Assembly (NCBI RefSeq): GCF_002224265.1 | Contig: NZ_CP012882.1 | Location: 1,674,001-1,738,000 of the forward strand | Source of the DNA: Vibrio vulnificus NBRC 15645 = ATCC 27562 | Lineage (GTDB): Bacteria > Pseudomonadota > Gammaproteobacteria > Enterobacterales > Vibrionaceae | Reading direction: 5' to 3' | Length of the DNA: 64,000 nt | Shown: positions 54,583 to 63,459 of the stretch, in pieces | Layout: every line of letters starts with the position of its first letter | Numbering within the stretch: the first letter of the stretch is position 1 | Program-made: the position numbers and the translations under genes | The notes under the pieces: model-generated | What the model saw: only the letters and a program-made list of their open reading frames with translations | Database searches by the model: none | Told to the model about the DNA's origin: nothing

Positions 54583-55251
54583 GTTCGTATCCTTTTTATA
54601 TTTTGATGTAGGGCTACTCCACAGAGGATGAGCCGTATTTCGACGTATATCATCTGAAAAAACCTGCTCTGTCTCATCCTCCTATCCTCTACGCCCCAGA
54701 TATTATGGCGTATTTTCGTGATCTACATCGTCAGAGGTAAGAGAGCAAAATCACAAAAACGGCACTCGATGCGATCGAATTCACATTTAATGACGCGATT
54801 ATTGTGATATTTGCCCACTCTGGGGGAAGAGGCGTAGCCCGCCCTCCTCCTTTTCTACTCCCCCTACAATTAATTGCCGTAGGAGGATGTAGGCAAGTGC
54901 TATATCGAAGAAACTGCACCCATCCAAGAGTGGATGGTAAGAACCCTTTCCCAGCAGGCCAACTTGGTCACTGTTTTTGCTGGTTTTCATTGCCATACGA
55001 GTGGAATGTCATTAGTTAAGATGTTAGTGGTAGTTTGTTATTCACGGGGGAGACATCTTGATGAATGTGGGGGAGAAAACTCGTATTTGGCTATGATGGG
55101 TGGCACTTTAATATAGGAACTCCATTTTTAAAGTGCCGCCCTGTTTTCTTACTGTTGCTTAACTTACCGATTCCTACTGTTACTGTCCGGCTCCATAATT
55201 CATATAATGATGGACAGTGAATTATAAAAAAATTGATCGAGGACGAGCTAA
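54583..55251. promoter_or_regulatory. malE-malK intergenic control region with multiple MalT-box-like sequences
   Basis: The 669-base region holds several G-rich motifs like the MalT box GGGGA(T/G)GAGG. On the plus strand: CAGAGGATGAG (54622-54632), GGGGGAAGAGG (54822-54832), TAGGAGGATGTAGG (54880-54893), CGGGGGAGA (55045-55053) and GGGGGAGAAA (55069-55078). On the minus strand: GGAGGATGAG (54673-54682), GGAGGAGGGC (54841-54850) and GGGGGAGTAG (54858-54867). A TATAAT for malK lies at 55202-55207. No protein gene was recognised. Confidence 0.55.
55102..55137. other. 9-bp inverted repeat in the malK leader
   Basis: GGCACTTTA at 55102-55110 is exactly complementary to TAAAGTGCC at 55129-55137, with an 18-base loop. 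It lies about 115 bases before the malK start codon, without a clean T-tract. It may be an operator half-pair or an RNA hairpin in the leader. Confidence 0.4.
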
Positions 55252-56367
55252 ATGGCGAGTGTCACGTTAAAAAATGTTTGTAAAGCGTATGGCGACGTAT
55301 TGATTTCTAAAAACGTTGATCTTGAGATCAACGAAGGCGAATTCGTAGTATTTGTCGGTCCATCGGGTTGTGGTAAATCGACATTGCTTCGTTGTATTGC
55401 AGGGTTAGAAGACATCACCTCTGGCGATCTTTATATCGGTGAAGAGCGTATGAATGATGTAGAGCCATCGAAACGTGGCGTAGGCATGGTTTTCCAGTCT
55501 TATGCACTTTATCCGCACCTAAATCTCTATGACAACATGTCATTCGGCCTTAAGTTAGCGAAAGCAGACAAAAAAGAGATCGACAAACGCGTAGAGCAAG
55601 CCGCTGAAATCCTACAACTTGGCCACCTACTCGAGCGTCTGCCAAAAGCCCTTTCGGGTGGTCAGCGTCAACGCGTGGCAATTGGTCGTACCCTTGTTTC
55701 ACAGCCAAAAGTGTTCCTACTCGACGAACCCTTGTCTAACCTAGACGCAGCTCTACGCGTGCAAATGCGTGCCCAGATTACCAAACTGCAACGTCAACTT
55801 GGCTGTACCATGATTTACGTTACGCACGACCAAGTCGAAGCAATGACCATGGCTGACAAAATCGTGGTACTCGATGGCGGTTTTGTCTCTCAAGTTGGTA
55901 AACCCCTAGAGCTGTACCATTACCCTGAAAATCGTTTTGTTGCTGGCTTCATTGGTTCGCCAAAAATGAACTTTATGAGTGTGCAAATCGTGGATGTAGA
56001 GAGCGAACGCGTTCAAGTTAAGCTATCAAACGGCGTGACTTTCTGGGTCCCTGTGGATGGAACAACCGTCAACAAAGGTGATCGCATGTCTCTGGGAGTA
56101 CGTCCTGAGCACCTAGTCTCCTCTGCACAAGGCGACGCAGTGATCGATGGTGAAGTGATGATCGTCGAGAAGCTGGGTAATGAAACGCAAGTCTACCTCA
56201 ACCTAGAGAGTGCCGATGCGGATGTAATCTACCGCCAACCAGATACGTTGGACGTGGATTCTGGCGATCGCTTAGAAATTGGTATCCCAGCTCATCGCTG
56301 CCACCTATTCCACAGCGATGGCCGTGCGTGCAAGCGCCTATTTAATGAAAAAGGCGTAGAGCGTTAA
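55252..56367 (+). CDS. malK: maltose/maltodextrin ABC transporter ATPase MalK
   Basis: The 371-residue ATPase has Walker [10 protein letters not shown], signature LSGGQRQR, Walker [11 protein letters not shown] and a C-terminal regulatory OB-like domain (from about 235) that can bind MalT. It energises MalFG. It is transcribed alone, divergent from malEFG, and is followed by a terminator. The nearby exopolysaccharide cluster begins 415 bases downstream. Confidence 0.95.
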   Translation: MASVTLKNVCKAYGDVLISKNVDLEINEGEFVVFVGPSGCGKSTLLRCIAGLEDITSGDLYIGEERMNDVEPSKRGVGMVFQSYALYPHLNLYDNMSFGLKLAKADKKEIDKRVEQAAEILQLGHLLERLPKALSGGQRQRVAIGRTLVSQPKVFLLDEPLSNLDAALRVQMRAQITKLQRQLGCTMIYVTHDQVEAMTMADKIVVLDGGFVSQVGKPLELYHYPENRFVAGFIGSPKMNFMSVQIVDVESERVQVKLSNGVTFWVPVDGTTVNKGDRMSLGVRPEHLVSSAQGDAVIDGEVMIVEKLGNETQVYLNLESADADVIYRQPDTLDVDSGDRLEIGIPAHRCHLFHSDGRACKRLFNEKGVER

Positions 56368-56395
56368 TACTATTTTAATCTTCATGTCTTTAAAG

Positions 56396-56428
56396 GCCTC
56401 TTCCTAGATAAGAGGCTTTTTTGTTTTT
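56396..56428 (+). terminator. terminator of malK
   Basis: Stem GCCTCTT / AAGAGGC with a seven-base loop, followed by TTTTTTGTTTTTT. Confidence 0.85.
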
Positions 56429-56781
56429 TATGCTATACCGACATTTCTTTGTATTTCTGACACTTTCTACTGATTATTCTCCGCTAGCATCTTGCACTAT
56501 AGTTTTTCTCATTCCGCAATAACTAACACTTTTCTCGTTTTCTCGATTTTAGGTATTAGATTTTTATGATTTAGGTCTATTAACCGAAGGTCGAAATTTC
56601 ATTCTTAATTCCACTAACCAAACTCACTCAAATTCTTACACTTCCTTGCAACTGTTGTTGATATTTCGCGAGGCAAATTGCGTCATATCAAACAACAGAC
56701 ACCATCACATTGAACTGTTAGCACGACATTGAGAAACGACACTCAAGGGCGGTAGCGTGCCAAATTTGACGGAATGACATT
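56429..56781. other. 353-base upstream region of the exopolysaccharide cluster
   Basis: AT-rich, with no protein frame or clear hairpin. It presumably carries the promoter of the cluster. I could not pick a specific regulator site (VpsR, VpsT or similar) with confidence. Confidence 0.4.
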
Positions 56782-58182
56782 ATGAATAACAAAGGATTGA
56801 TTCGCTCACATGAGACTGAATTTTCTTTTCTGTATCGCTTGGCAGATCTAACGATCATCATCGGCTTTATGGCCTTGCTGACACTTTATCATTTGGCTGC
56901 CATTCCAAAAGACTACCTGATGTTAGCAATCGTCTCAGGGCTCATCTTTATTCTCTTTGCCGAAAGCGCGCAGCTGTATCGCTCATGGCGTACCAGTTCG
57001 ATTCGACAACAGCTCACCTTGGCCTGCGCAGCGTGGCTAGCAACAAGTTTGCTGCAAATTGCCATTCACTTCTTCACCAAAACTCTGGATACCTACAACG
57101 AAGATATTGTAACCCCTTGGTTACTTATTACACCGATTCTACTCATGTGCTGGAGGATACTTTTTCGCTCGACTTTATCTTACCTCCGTCGCTTGGGACT
57201 AAACACACGTACCGCTATCATTGTTGGCCAAACACCGCATGGCATCACCTTGGCCAATGAACTAAAAAATCACACTGAGCACGGCGTGATCTTTCAAGGT
57301 TTCTATGATGAAAGAACCGTCGAGCGAGACGAGAGCAATGCAGACTATCCGATCAAAGGCAATGTTGCAGACGCATTGAGCAAAGCGAAAAATGGCGAAG
57401 TCGATTACGTCTATATTGCGATGCCAATGCACGCTAACGAACGTATCGCCAAGTTTCTACACCAGTTTTCAGACACCACCGCAAACACCTATCTCATTCC
57501 TGATTTCTTTACTTACAATCTGCTTCACTCTCGTTGGGATCAGATTGGGCAAGTCCAAACTCTCAGCGTCTTTGACACTCCGTTTGCCGGTTTTTCATCA
57601 TGGCTTAAGCGTTTTGAAGATATCGTTTTTTCCAGCCTAATACTGCTGTTAATTTCACCAATCCTCATTGCAATCGCCATTGGTATCAAGTGCACATCTC
57701 GCGGTCCCGTGATTTTTAAGCAAGATCGATATGGTCTAGATGGACGCAAAATTCGCGTATGGAAATTTCGTTCCATGACGACCATGGAGCAAGGCTCTGA
57801 CGTAAAACAAGCAACAAAAAATGACCCTCGGATTACACCATTTGGCGGTTTTCTGCGCCGTACGTCACTCGATGAGCTGCCCCAGTTCATTAACGTACTT
57901 CAAGGAACCATGTCCATTGTTGGCCCTCGTCCTCATGCGGTTTCGCACAACGAAGAATATCGCCAGATCGTTGATCGCTACATGCTTCGCCATAAGGTAA
58001 AACCAGGCATCACAGGATGGGCGCAAATCAACGGTTATCGTGGCGAAACCGACACCCTAGACAAAATGGAAAAGCGCGTTGAGTTCGACTTGGACTACAT
58101 CCATCGTTGGTCAATTTGGATGGACATCAAAATCATCTTTCTCACCGTGTTTAAAGGCTTTACTGGTTCTAATGCTTACTAA
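56782..58182 (+). CDS. undecaprenyl-phosphate sugar phosphotransferase (WcaJ/CpsA-like), initiating enzyme of exopolysaccharide synthesis
   Basis: The 466-residue membrane enzyme transfers a sugar-1-phosphate (often glucose) to the lipid carrier. Four N-terminal helices are followed by a nucleotide-binding CoA-like domain (TAIIVGQTPHGITLANEL) and a C-terminal bacterial sugar transferase domain. The catalytic motifs are SLDELPQFINVLQGTMSIVG, PRPHAV and KPGITGWAQINGYRGETDTL. It heads the cluster, and its neighbours confirm export by the Wza/Wzc route. From memory the order next to malK resembles the V. parahaemolyticus cpsA and V. vulnificus brp loci. Confidence 0.9.
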   Translation: MNNKGLIRSHETEFSFLYRLADLTIIIGFMALLTLYHLAAIPKDYLMLAIVSGLIFILFAESAQLYRSWRTSSIRQQLTLACAAWLATSLLQIAIHFFTKTLDTYNEDIVTPWLLITPILLMCWRILFRSTLSYLRRLGLNTRTAIIVGQTPHGITLANELKNHTEHGVIFQGFYDERTVERDESNADYPIKGNVADALSKAKNGEVDYVYIAMPMHANERIAKFLHQFSDTTANTYLIPDFFTYNLLHSRWDQIGQVQTLSVFDTPFAGFSSWLKRFEDIVFSSLILLLISPILIAIAIGIKCTSRGPVIFKQDRYGLDGRKIRVWKFRSMTTMEQGSDVKQATKNDPRITPFGGFLRRTSLDELPQFINVLQGTMSIVGPRPHAVSHNEEYRQIVDRYMLRHKVKPGITGWAQINGYRGETDTLDKMEKRVEFDLDYIHRWSIWMDIKIIFLTVFKGFTGSNAY

Positions 58183-58216
58183 GCCATACAGCCAATACTT
58201 AGTAAAAGGAATGACG

Positions 58217-59431
58217 ATGAAACGCTATACCGGATTTGCCTTAGGTTTGTTACCCGTTTGGGTGGGTGCGGTCGAGCCACTTGCGTTTACGACCGAATCC
58301 GGCATTGAGTTTATCCCGACACTTCATACTTACTATCGATTTGATGACAATATCGCCAAGCAAGAAGCTGAATCCTCTCATGTCTCCACGATAGGTGTAA
58401 AACCCGCCCTATTGGCAAGGATTGACCGAAATCAGTACAAAGCGGATTTTATTTATGTTGCAGATTTTGGCCGTTCTTCAGATGAGCAGAATGACTATTT
58501 AGACCACAAGTTTCAAACAACCAATTATTTTACTTTTAATCATCGTAATCGTTTGGTTTTGGATTACCAGTTCCGCTTGGGTCACGAAACGCGTGGAGAA
58601 GGTCTGACCGAAGGTGAACAAATATCCTTAGCACTTCCAGAGCTCATCACATTTCAATCGAATCAGTTGAAAAGTAACTATGTGTTTGGTGCTATTGGTT
58701 CGCAAGGAAGGCTAGAGTTTGGCCTTAACTATTTAGACAAAACGTTTACCAAATATGAAAACGGCACCAGCACTCTGACAGCAACCAAATACAGCGATTT
58801 TAGAACCCCGTCTCTCCATAGTGAGTTCTACTATCGTCTGCGCCCTGAAACGTATTGGTTAGTCGGCTCCCAGCTTCACCTCACTGAGTATTTACATGAA
58901 CGAGAATCCGTTGCCTCACGCGATGGAACCAGTACTTTTGTTTATACCGGTGTTAGTTGGGAAATAACCGGTAAAACCAAAGGCACCGCCAAGCTCGGCT
59001 ATCAGATCAAGGAGTTTGATGACAAGCAACGCGCTACATTCGAAGGACTCAGTTGGGATATTGGCCTCAGTTGGCAACCTCAAGAGCATACGATCTGGAC
59101 TTTGTTAACCACGCAAGCCGCGGTCAATCCAGAACAAGACGGTGACTACAACCTACAAACTCGCTACTCACTTCAGCTTGACCAAGCATGGAACAGTTAT
59201 TTCGTCACGTCCCTAAAAGGACTCTATCAACAAGACGATTACACTGGCTCCTACCAAAGTGGCGTACTACGAAAGGAAGAGCGGTTTCAGCTTAGCGCAG
59301 AAGCCCAATACCAATTCCGGCGCTGGGCGAGAATTGACGCGGCTTGGCAGTACCAAGACAAAACATCCAACTGGTCTGGATACAGCTTTGATCAACACAT
59401 TTGGACAGTGACCGCTAGGCTGTCGTTATAA
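58217..59431 (+). CDS. outer-membrane beta-barrel protein of the exopolysaccharide cluster
   Basis: The 404-residue protein starts at the ATG at 58217 behind AAAGGAATG. It has a short signal peptide (MKRYTGFALGLLPVWVGAV). The mature chain is rich in Tyr, Thr and alternating hydrophobic residues and ends in aromatic-charged strands (YSFDQHIWTVTARLSL), the C-terminal pattern of outer-membrane barrels. It begins 34 bases after the transferase and precedes the exporter. It probably acts in polymer export or surface anchoring. Confidence 0.8.
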   Translation: MKRYTGFALGLLPVWVGAVEPLAFTTESGIEFIPTLHTYYRFDDNIAKQEAESSHVSTIGVKPALLARIDRNQYKADFIYVADFGRSSDEQNDYLDHKFQTTNYFTFNHRNRLVLDYQFRLGHETRGEGLTEGEQISLALPELITFQSNQLKSNYVFGAIGSQGRLEFGLNYLDKTFTKYENGTSTLTATKYSDFRTPSLHSEFYYRLRPETYWLVGSQLHLTEYLHERESVASRDGTSTFVYTGVSWEITGKTKGTAKLGYQIKEFDDKQRATFEGLSWDIGLSWQPQEHTIWTLLTTQAAVNPEQDGDYNLQTRYSLQLDQAWNSYFVTSLKGLYQQDDYTGSYQSGVLRKEERFQLSAEAQYQFRRWARIDAAWQYQDKTSNWSGYSFDQHIWTVTARLSL

Positions 59432-59444
59432 GCATGGAGCAAAC

Positions 59445-59978
59445 ATGAAATTTTTACTCAAGGTGCTACTAGGGTTAAGTCTGATTCTGGCACCCTATGT
59501 CTCTGCATCAATATCCGACGCGGGCTACCAACTAAATAGTGGCGATTCGATATCCATTTTGGTGTATGGCGAGGATGACTTATCGATTCCCAATATTTTA
59601 CTCACCTCCGATGGCCAAATTGACTACCCCTATTTAGGCCGAGTGCTGGTAAAAGGGAAAACCCCTAAAGAACTAAAAGAAGAGATCGAGCAAAAGCTAA
59701 AAGGGGACTATTTAGTGAACCCCAAAGTCATGGTCTCGATTAATAAGTTCCGCGCCTTTTATGTTAATGGCGAAGTAAGGCGTCCCGGTAGTTTTGAATA
59801 TCAACCTGGATTGACCATTGAAAAAGCCATTGCCATTGCCGGAGGGCTAACAGACAGAGCCTCTCGTAGCAATATTCATCTCACACAAAGCCAAAATGGC
59901 GAAACCATAAAAAAAGTCTCACTAAGCCAGAAAGTGTCTCCTGGCGATATTGTCGTAATTGAACAGAGCTTCTTCTAG
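59445..59978 (+). CDS. short Wza-like polysaccharide export protein
   Basis: The 177-residue protein has a signal peptide (FLLKVLLGLSLILAPYVSA). The polysaccharide export (Poly_export) domain begins GYQLNSGDSISILVYGEDDL, and an SLBB domain starts INKFRAFYVNGEVRRPGS. It lacks the membrane-spanning C-terminal helix of E. coli Wza and the lipid Cys. The barrel protein upstream may therefore supply the outer-membrane part of the channel. Confidence 0.9.
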   Translation: MKFLLKVLLGLSLILAPYVSASISDAGYQLNSGDSISILVYGEDDLSIPNILLTSDGQIDYPYLGRVLVKGKTPKELKEEIEQKLKGDYLVNPKVMVSINKFRAFYVNGEVRRPGSFEYQPGLTIEKAIAIAGGLTDRASRSNIHLTQSQNGETIKKVSLSQKVSPGDIVVIEQSFF

Positions 59979-59997
59979 AGTGAACGGATACACTGCA

Positions 59998-62178
59998 ATG
60001 AATGAAAATCAAACAAACCGTTATTACATCGGTAATAAAGAATTGTTCCAATTTGGAAGTTATCTAAAGGTCCTCAGAAAGCATTGGTTTAGTATTGTCA
60101 CCCTTTCTTTGGTGATTACGTTAGCCGCAACTTGGTTTATCTATTCAAAACCATCGATTTACCAAGCGACGGCCACCATTTTAATTCAGGAAGAGCAGCG
60201 CAACGCATTATCGATCGAGGAAGTCTATGGTCTAGATACCACCAAAAAAGAGTACTTTCAGACACAAATAGCGATACTCCAATCTAACCACATCGCTGAC
60301 AAGATCATCCAACAATTTGATCTTACCAATCATCCACACTTTACGGGGTCAAGCTCGCTCAAAACAAAGCTTAATGAGCTTAAGTCCGTTCCTTTGATAC
60401 AAGATCTGTTGAATGTTTCACCGAACCCAACGGAAACCAATGAGTATCACTCTTCCTATTATGAAGCGTTACAAAGCTACAAAAACAGAGTTGATATTGA
60501 TCCGATACGCAACACTCAGTTGGTCAAAGTCAGTTTCCGCTCCGCCGATCCGAAACTCGCAGCAGAAATCGCCAATGCCATCGGTCAAGCCTATATTGAT
60601 TCCAACTTTGAGGCGAAACTGGCAGTAACGCAAAATGCAACCAATTGGCTGGACAGTAATGCCAGACAATTGGAAGACAAACTACACAAGTCAGAACAAG
60701 CACTACAACAATTTCTCACCACAGAAGGCCTCGTCGACATCAATGGCATCGATGATATTTACGCGAATGAATTGGAAGAGCTGAGTAAAAAACTCAACAT
60801 TGCGATAGAAAAGAGAATTCAAGCACAAACCCTAAGTGATCTTCTGCTGCGAAAATCCGCACAAAACCTCGATAGCCTGCTTTCGATCGATGAGTTCGCT
60901 AATCAAGCCCAAATACGCGAACTCAAAATGCTGGAGAGTAACGCAGAGAAATTAGTGGGTGAACTTTCACAGCGTTATGGCCCTAAACACGACAAAATGA
61001 TTCAAGCAAAAGCCCAATTACAAAATATCCAAGCGCGTTCGCAACAGTTGATCATGGAAATGGTGCTGAGCAAACAACAGGATCTCAAAGTAGCTCAGAG
61101 CTTTGAAAACAGCATTCGTCGAGAAATGAGCAACAAGAAGGCCGAAATCCAATTAGTGGGCGGAAAAAAAGCGGAATATGAGAAACTCAAACGAGATGTT
61201 GAAAGTAATCGAGAACTGCTCAAAGCGTTTGTAAACCGCGAAAAAGAGACCACGGCGACCAGTGATTTTCGTAACGTCAATGCTCGTTTTACAGACAAAG
61301 CTCTCGAACCACTTTTCCCTATTGCTCCGCAACGACTAAAACTCGTCATCATCTGTGCGGTGTTTGCGCTGTTTTTCTCATCTGCCGCAGCCATCATCTT
61401 AGATATGATTAAAGACGTGATCCGTACACCCGAAGATGTTGAGAACAAACTCGGTTTAAGCTGTATTGGTACCATACCTTACGTTCGCAGTCGCAAATTA
61501 CGTAAACCAGGCGTCAGTTTCCAAGCCTATCTTGATCCTCAAAATCGCGTGTTTAGCGAAGCGTGTCGCTCCATCCGAACCTCGCTACTGTTACGTCTGG
61601 TGAACAGTAAGCAAAAAGTCTTGGTCTTTACGTCAGCCATACCTGAAGAAGGGAAAACCGCCACTTGTATCAACATCGCATCGACCTTCTCAAACTTAGA
61701 ACGTGTACTTTTGATCGATTGCGATTTACGCCGACCTTCGCTAGAAAAACGTTTCAATATTCCCGCACAAGTTCCGGGTTTAAGCAACATCCTGACTATG
61801 AACACACCTTTAGAAGAGTGCATCGTTCGAATCGAAGAAGCGAATCTCGACGTCTTAACCGCGGGTCTGCTTCCGCCAAATCCACAAGAATTGCTGTCGT
61901 CAAAGCGATTCCAAAATCTCCTAAACACACTACAGGAAAAATACGATCGCATCATTATTGATACTCCTCCACTGCTTTCCGTCAGCGATGCATTGATTCT
62001 TGGCCAGTTGGCTCAAGGATTGATTACCGTCATTCGCTCAGACTCTACCAAAGTCGCTTTGGCTAAAACGGCGCTGTCGAAACAACGTCAGCACGATATT
62101 CCTTCATTTGGCGTTGTTATTTCTCAAGCAACAACACCACAAGAGGAAGCCCACTATGTCCAAAAATACGCTTATTAA
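59998..62178 (+). CDS. Wzc-like polysaccharide co-polymerase / tyrosine autokinase
   Basis: The 726-residue inner-membrane protein starts at the ATG at 59998. An N-terminal Wzz domain has its first helix about 20-45 residues in, followed by a long coiled-coil periplasmic region. A second helix (LVIICAVFALFFSSAAAIIL) leads to the cytoplasmic BY-kinase: Walker A' FTSAIPEEGKTATC, Walker A-prime VLLIDCDLRRPS and Walker B IIIDTPPLLSVSDAL. The C-terminal Tyr cluster is short (HYVQKYAY). It controls chain length and export. Confidence 0.9.
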   Translation: MNENQTNRYYIGNKELFQFGSYLKVLRKHWFSIVTLSLVITLAATWFIYSKPSIYQATATILIQEEQRNALSIEEVYGLDTTKKEYFQTQIAILQSNHIADKIIQQFDLTNHPHFTGSSSLKTKLNELKSVPLIQDLLNVSPNPTETNEYHSSYYEALQSYKNRVDIDPIRNTQLVKVSFRSADPKLAAEIANAIGQAYIDSNFEAKLAVTQNATNWLDSNARQLEDKLHKSEQALQQFLTTEGLVDINGIDDIYANELEELSKKLNIAIEKRIQAQTLSDLLLRKSAQNLDSLLSIDEFANQAQIRELKMLESNAEKLVGELSQRYGPKHDKMIQAKAQLQNIQARSQQLIMEMVLSKQQDLKVAQSFENSIRREMSNKKAEIQLVGGKKAEYEKLKRDVESNRELLKAFVNREKETTATSDFRNVNARFTDKALEPLFPIAPQRLKLVIICAVFALFFSSAAAIILDMIKDVIRTPEDVENKLGLSCIGTIPYVRSRKLRKPGVSFQAYLDPQNRVFSEACRSIRTSLLLRLVNSKQKVLVFTSAIPEEGKTATCINIASTFSNLERVLLIDCDLRRPSLEKRFNIPAQVPGLSNILTMNTPLEECIVRIEEANLDVLTAGLLPPNPQELLSSKRFQNLLNTLQEKYDRIIIDTPPLLSVSDALILGQLAQGLITVIRSDSTKVALAKTALSKQRQHDIPSFGVVISQATTPQEEAHYVQKYAY

Positions 62179-62201
62179 CTTGAGATAAAGAACGAAGCAT
62201 C

Positions 62202-63242
62202 ATGAGAATTTTACATATTATCAATGATCTATCTAAAAATGGTGGCGCGCAGAAGTTTTTGGTCGACCTCGTTACTGGCGAAGAGGCTAAGTACGACATA
62301 AAGATTCTGGTGCTTTGCCACGAAAATGATTATCTCGAAACGCTCAGTCATCATGGCATTGAGTGTTATGTATGGCAAACACTCACCTTTAAGGAAAAAT
62401 GGGCTTTGTTTCGCTGGCCAGACATTGTTCATGGGCATCTTTATCCGTCGATCTATCTTGCACTGCTTGCCTTAGGTAAGAAAAAGCTGCAGACAGAACA
62501 CAGTTCAAGCAATAGAAGACGCGACTATCCGGCATTTAAGTTTATGGAGTATCTCTTGTATCTAAGCCACGATCTTACCGTCAGTATTAGCGAGAAGGTG
62601 CAGGAAGAGTTGATCAAGTTCATGCCGAATTTTCGTCAGAAATACAAAGTCATTAACAATGGCGTTGATCTGTCATGCTTTTCGATGTCCGCGAGAACAG
62701 GCATCAAACATCCGGCTCAAATCAAAATAGGCATGGTGGGTCGACTGCATGAGCATAAAGATCATGAAGCGCTGATTAGAGCCGTCGCCCTACTCCCAAC
62801 ACAATACCAGTTACACCTAGCTGGCGATGGCCAAAAGCGAGAGGCGCTGGAATCTCTCGCTCAGCAGTTAGATATCACGAATCGAGTGTTTTTTCATGGT
62901 GTCGTCACCGATATCCCTACTTTCTTAGAGCAAATGGATCTCTATGTACAGTCTTCCCTCATTGAAGGATTTGGGTTGGCGGCTGTAGAAGCCATGGCGG
63001 CAGGTTTGCCTGTATTGAGCTCGAATGTTCCAGGATTGGATGATGTCATCGGCAACGCTAGTTATTTATTTGAAGTTTCTAACAGTGAAGAACTGGCGAA
63101 TAAAATAATTCAAGTTTGCGACAGTAATGAGAATTATAGTGTAGCGAGTAAATATTCCATTTCACGTTGCAAGGAATTTACCATTGAGAAATTTAGAGAC
63201 AGTTATTATAAAGCTTATGATGGACTATTCATCCAAGGATGA
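62202..63242 (+). CDS. glycosyltransferase family 4 (GT1-type) protein
   Basis: The 346-residue GT-B enzyme starts MRILHIINDLSKNGGAQKF. The C-terminal nucleotide-sugar-binding part has MVGRLHEHKDHEALI, YVQSSLIEGFG and the EX7E motif EGFGLAAVEAMAAGLPVL. It transfers a sugar to the lipid-linked exopolysaccharide precursor; donor and acceptor are unknown. The gene is somewhat more AT-rich at its end than the genes before it. Confidence 0.92.
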   Translation: MRILHIINDLSKNGGAQKFLVDLVTGEEAKYDIKILVLCHENDYLETLSHHGIECYVWQTLTFKEKWALFRWPDIVHGHLYPSIYLALLALGKKKLQTEHSSSNRRRDYPAFKFMEYLLYLSHDLTVSISEKVQEELIKFMPNFRQKYKVINNGVDLSCFSMSARTGIKHPAQIKIGMVGRLHEHKDHEALIRAVALLPTQYQLHLAGDGQKREALESLAQQLDITNRVFFHGVVTDIPTFLEQMDLYVQSSLIEGFGLAAVEAMAAGLPVLSSNVPGLDDVIGNASYLFEVSNSEELANKIIQVCDSNENYSVASKYSISRCKEFTIEKFRDSYYKAYDGLFIQG

Positions 63243-63295
63243 TTAACCGTCAAAATTTCAATACCAACCCATAAAAATTATTTTCAAATATTATT

Positions 63296-63360
63296 TATAT
63301 ACCCAAACAACTTGGAGTTGCAGCCAACACCGCTGCAGTTTCAAGTAGGAAGGGTATATA
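63296..63360. repeat. ERIC-like short inverted repeat
   Basis: The 65-base element has perfect 9-base ends TATATACCC / GGGTATATA and inner, imperfect arms ACTTGGAGTTGCAGC / GCTGCAGTTTCAAGT. TATACCC-type ends and the TTGNAGTTGCAGC core recall the ERIC family, which occurs in vibrios. It lies between the glycosyltransferase and the broken sulfotransferase-like gene. Confidence 0.55.
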
Positions 63361-63459
63361 AATTAAAGAAATACCATTCTTATTAATATTATTTTATTAA
63401 TCAAAAATCATTCATCAAACCTGTGCTCAATCGCACGTTATAATCTATGGAATGGAACT

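Noticed and set aside
54731..55116. Short frames between malE and malK
   Set aside because: They overlap on both strands and lie in a G-rich control region with MalT-like motifs; no family resemblance.
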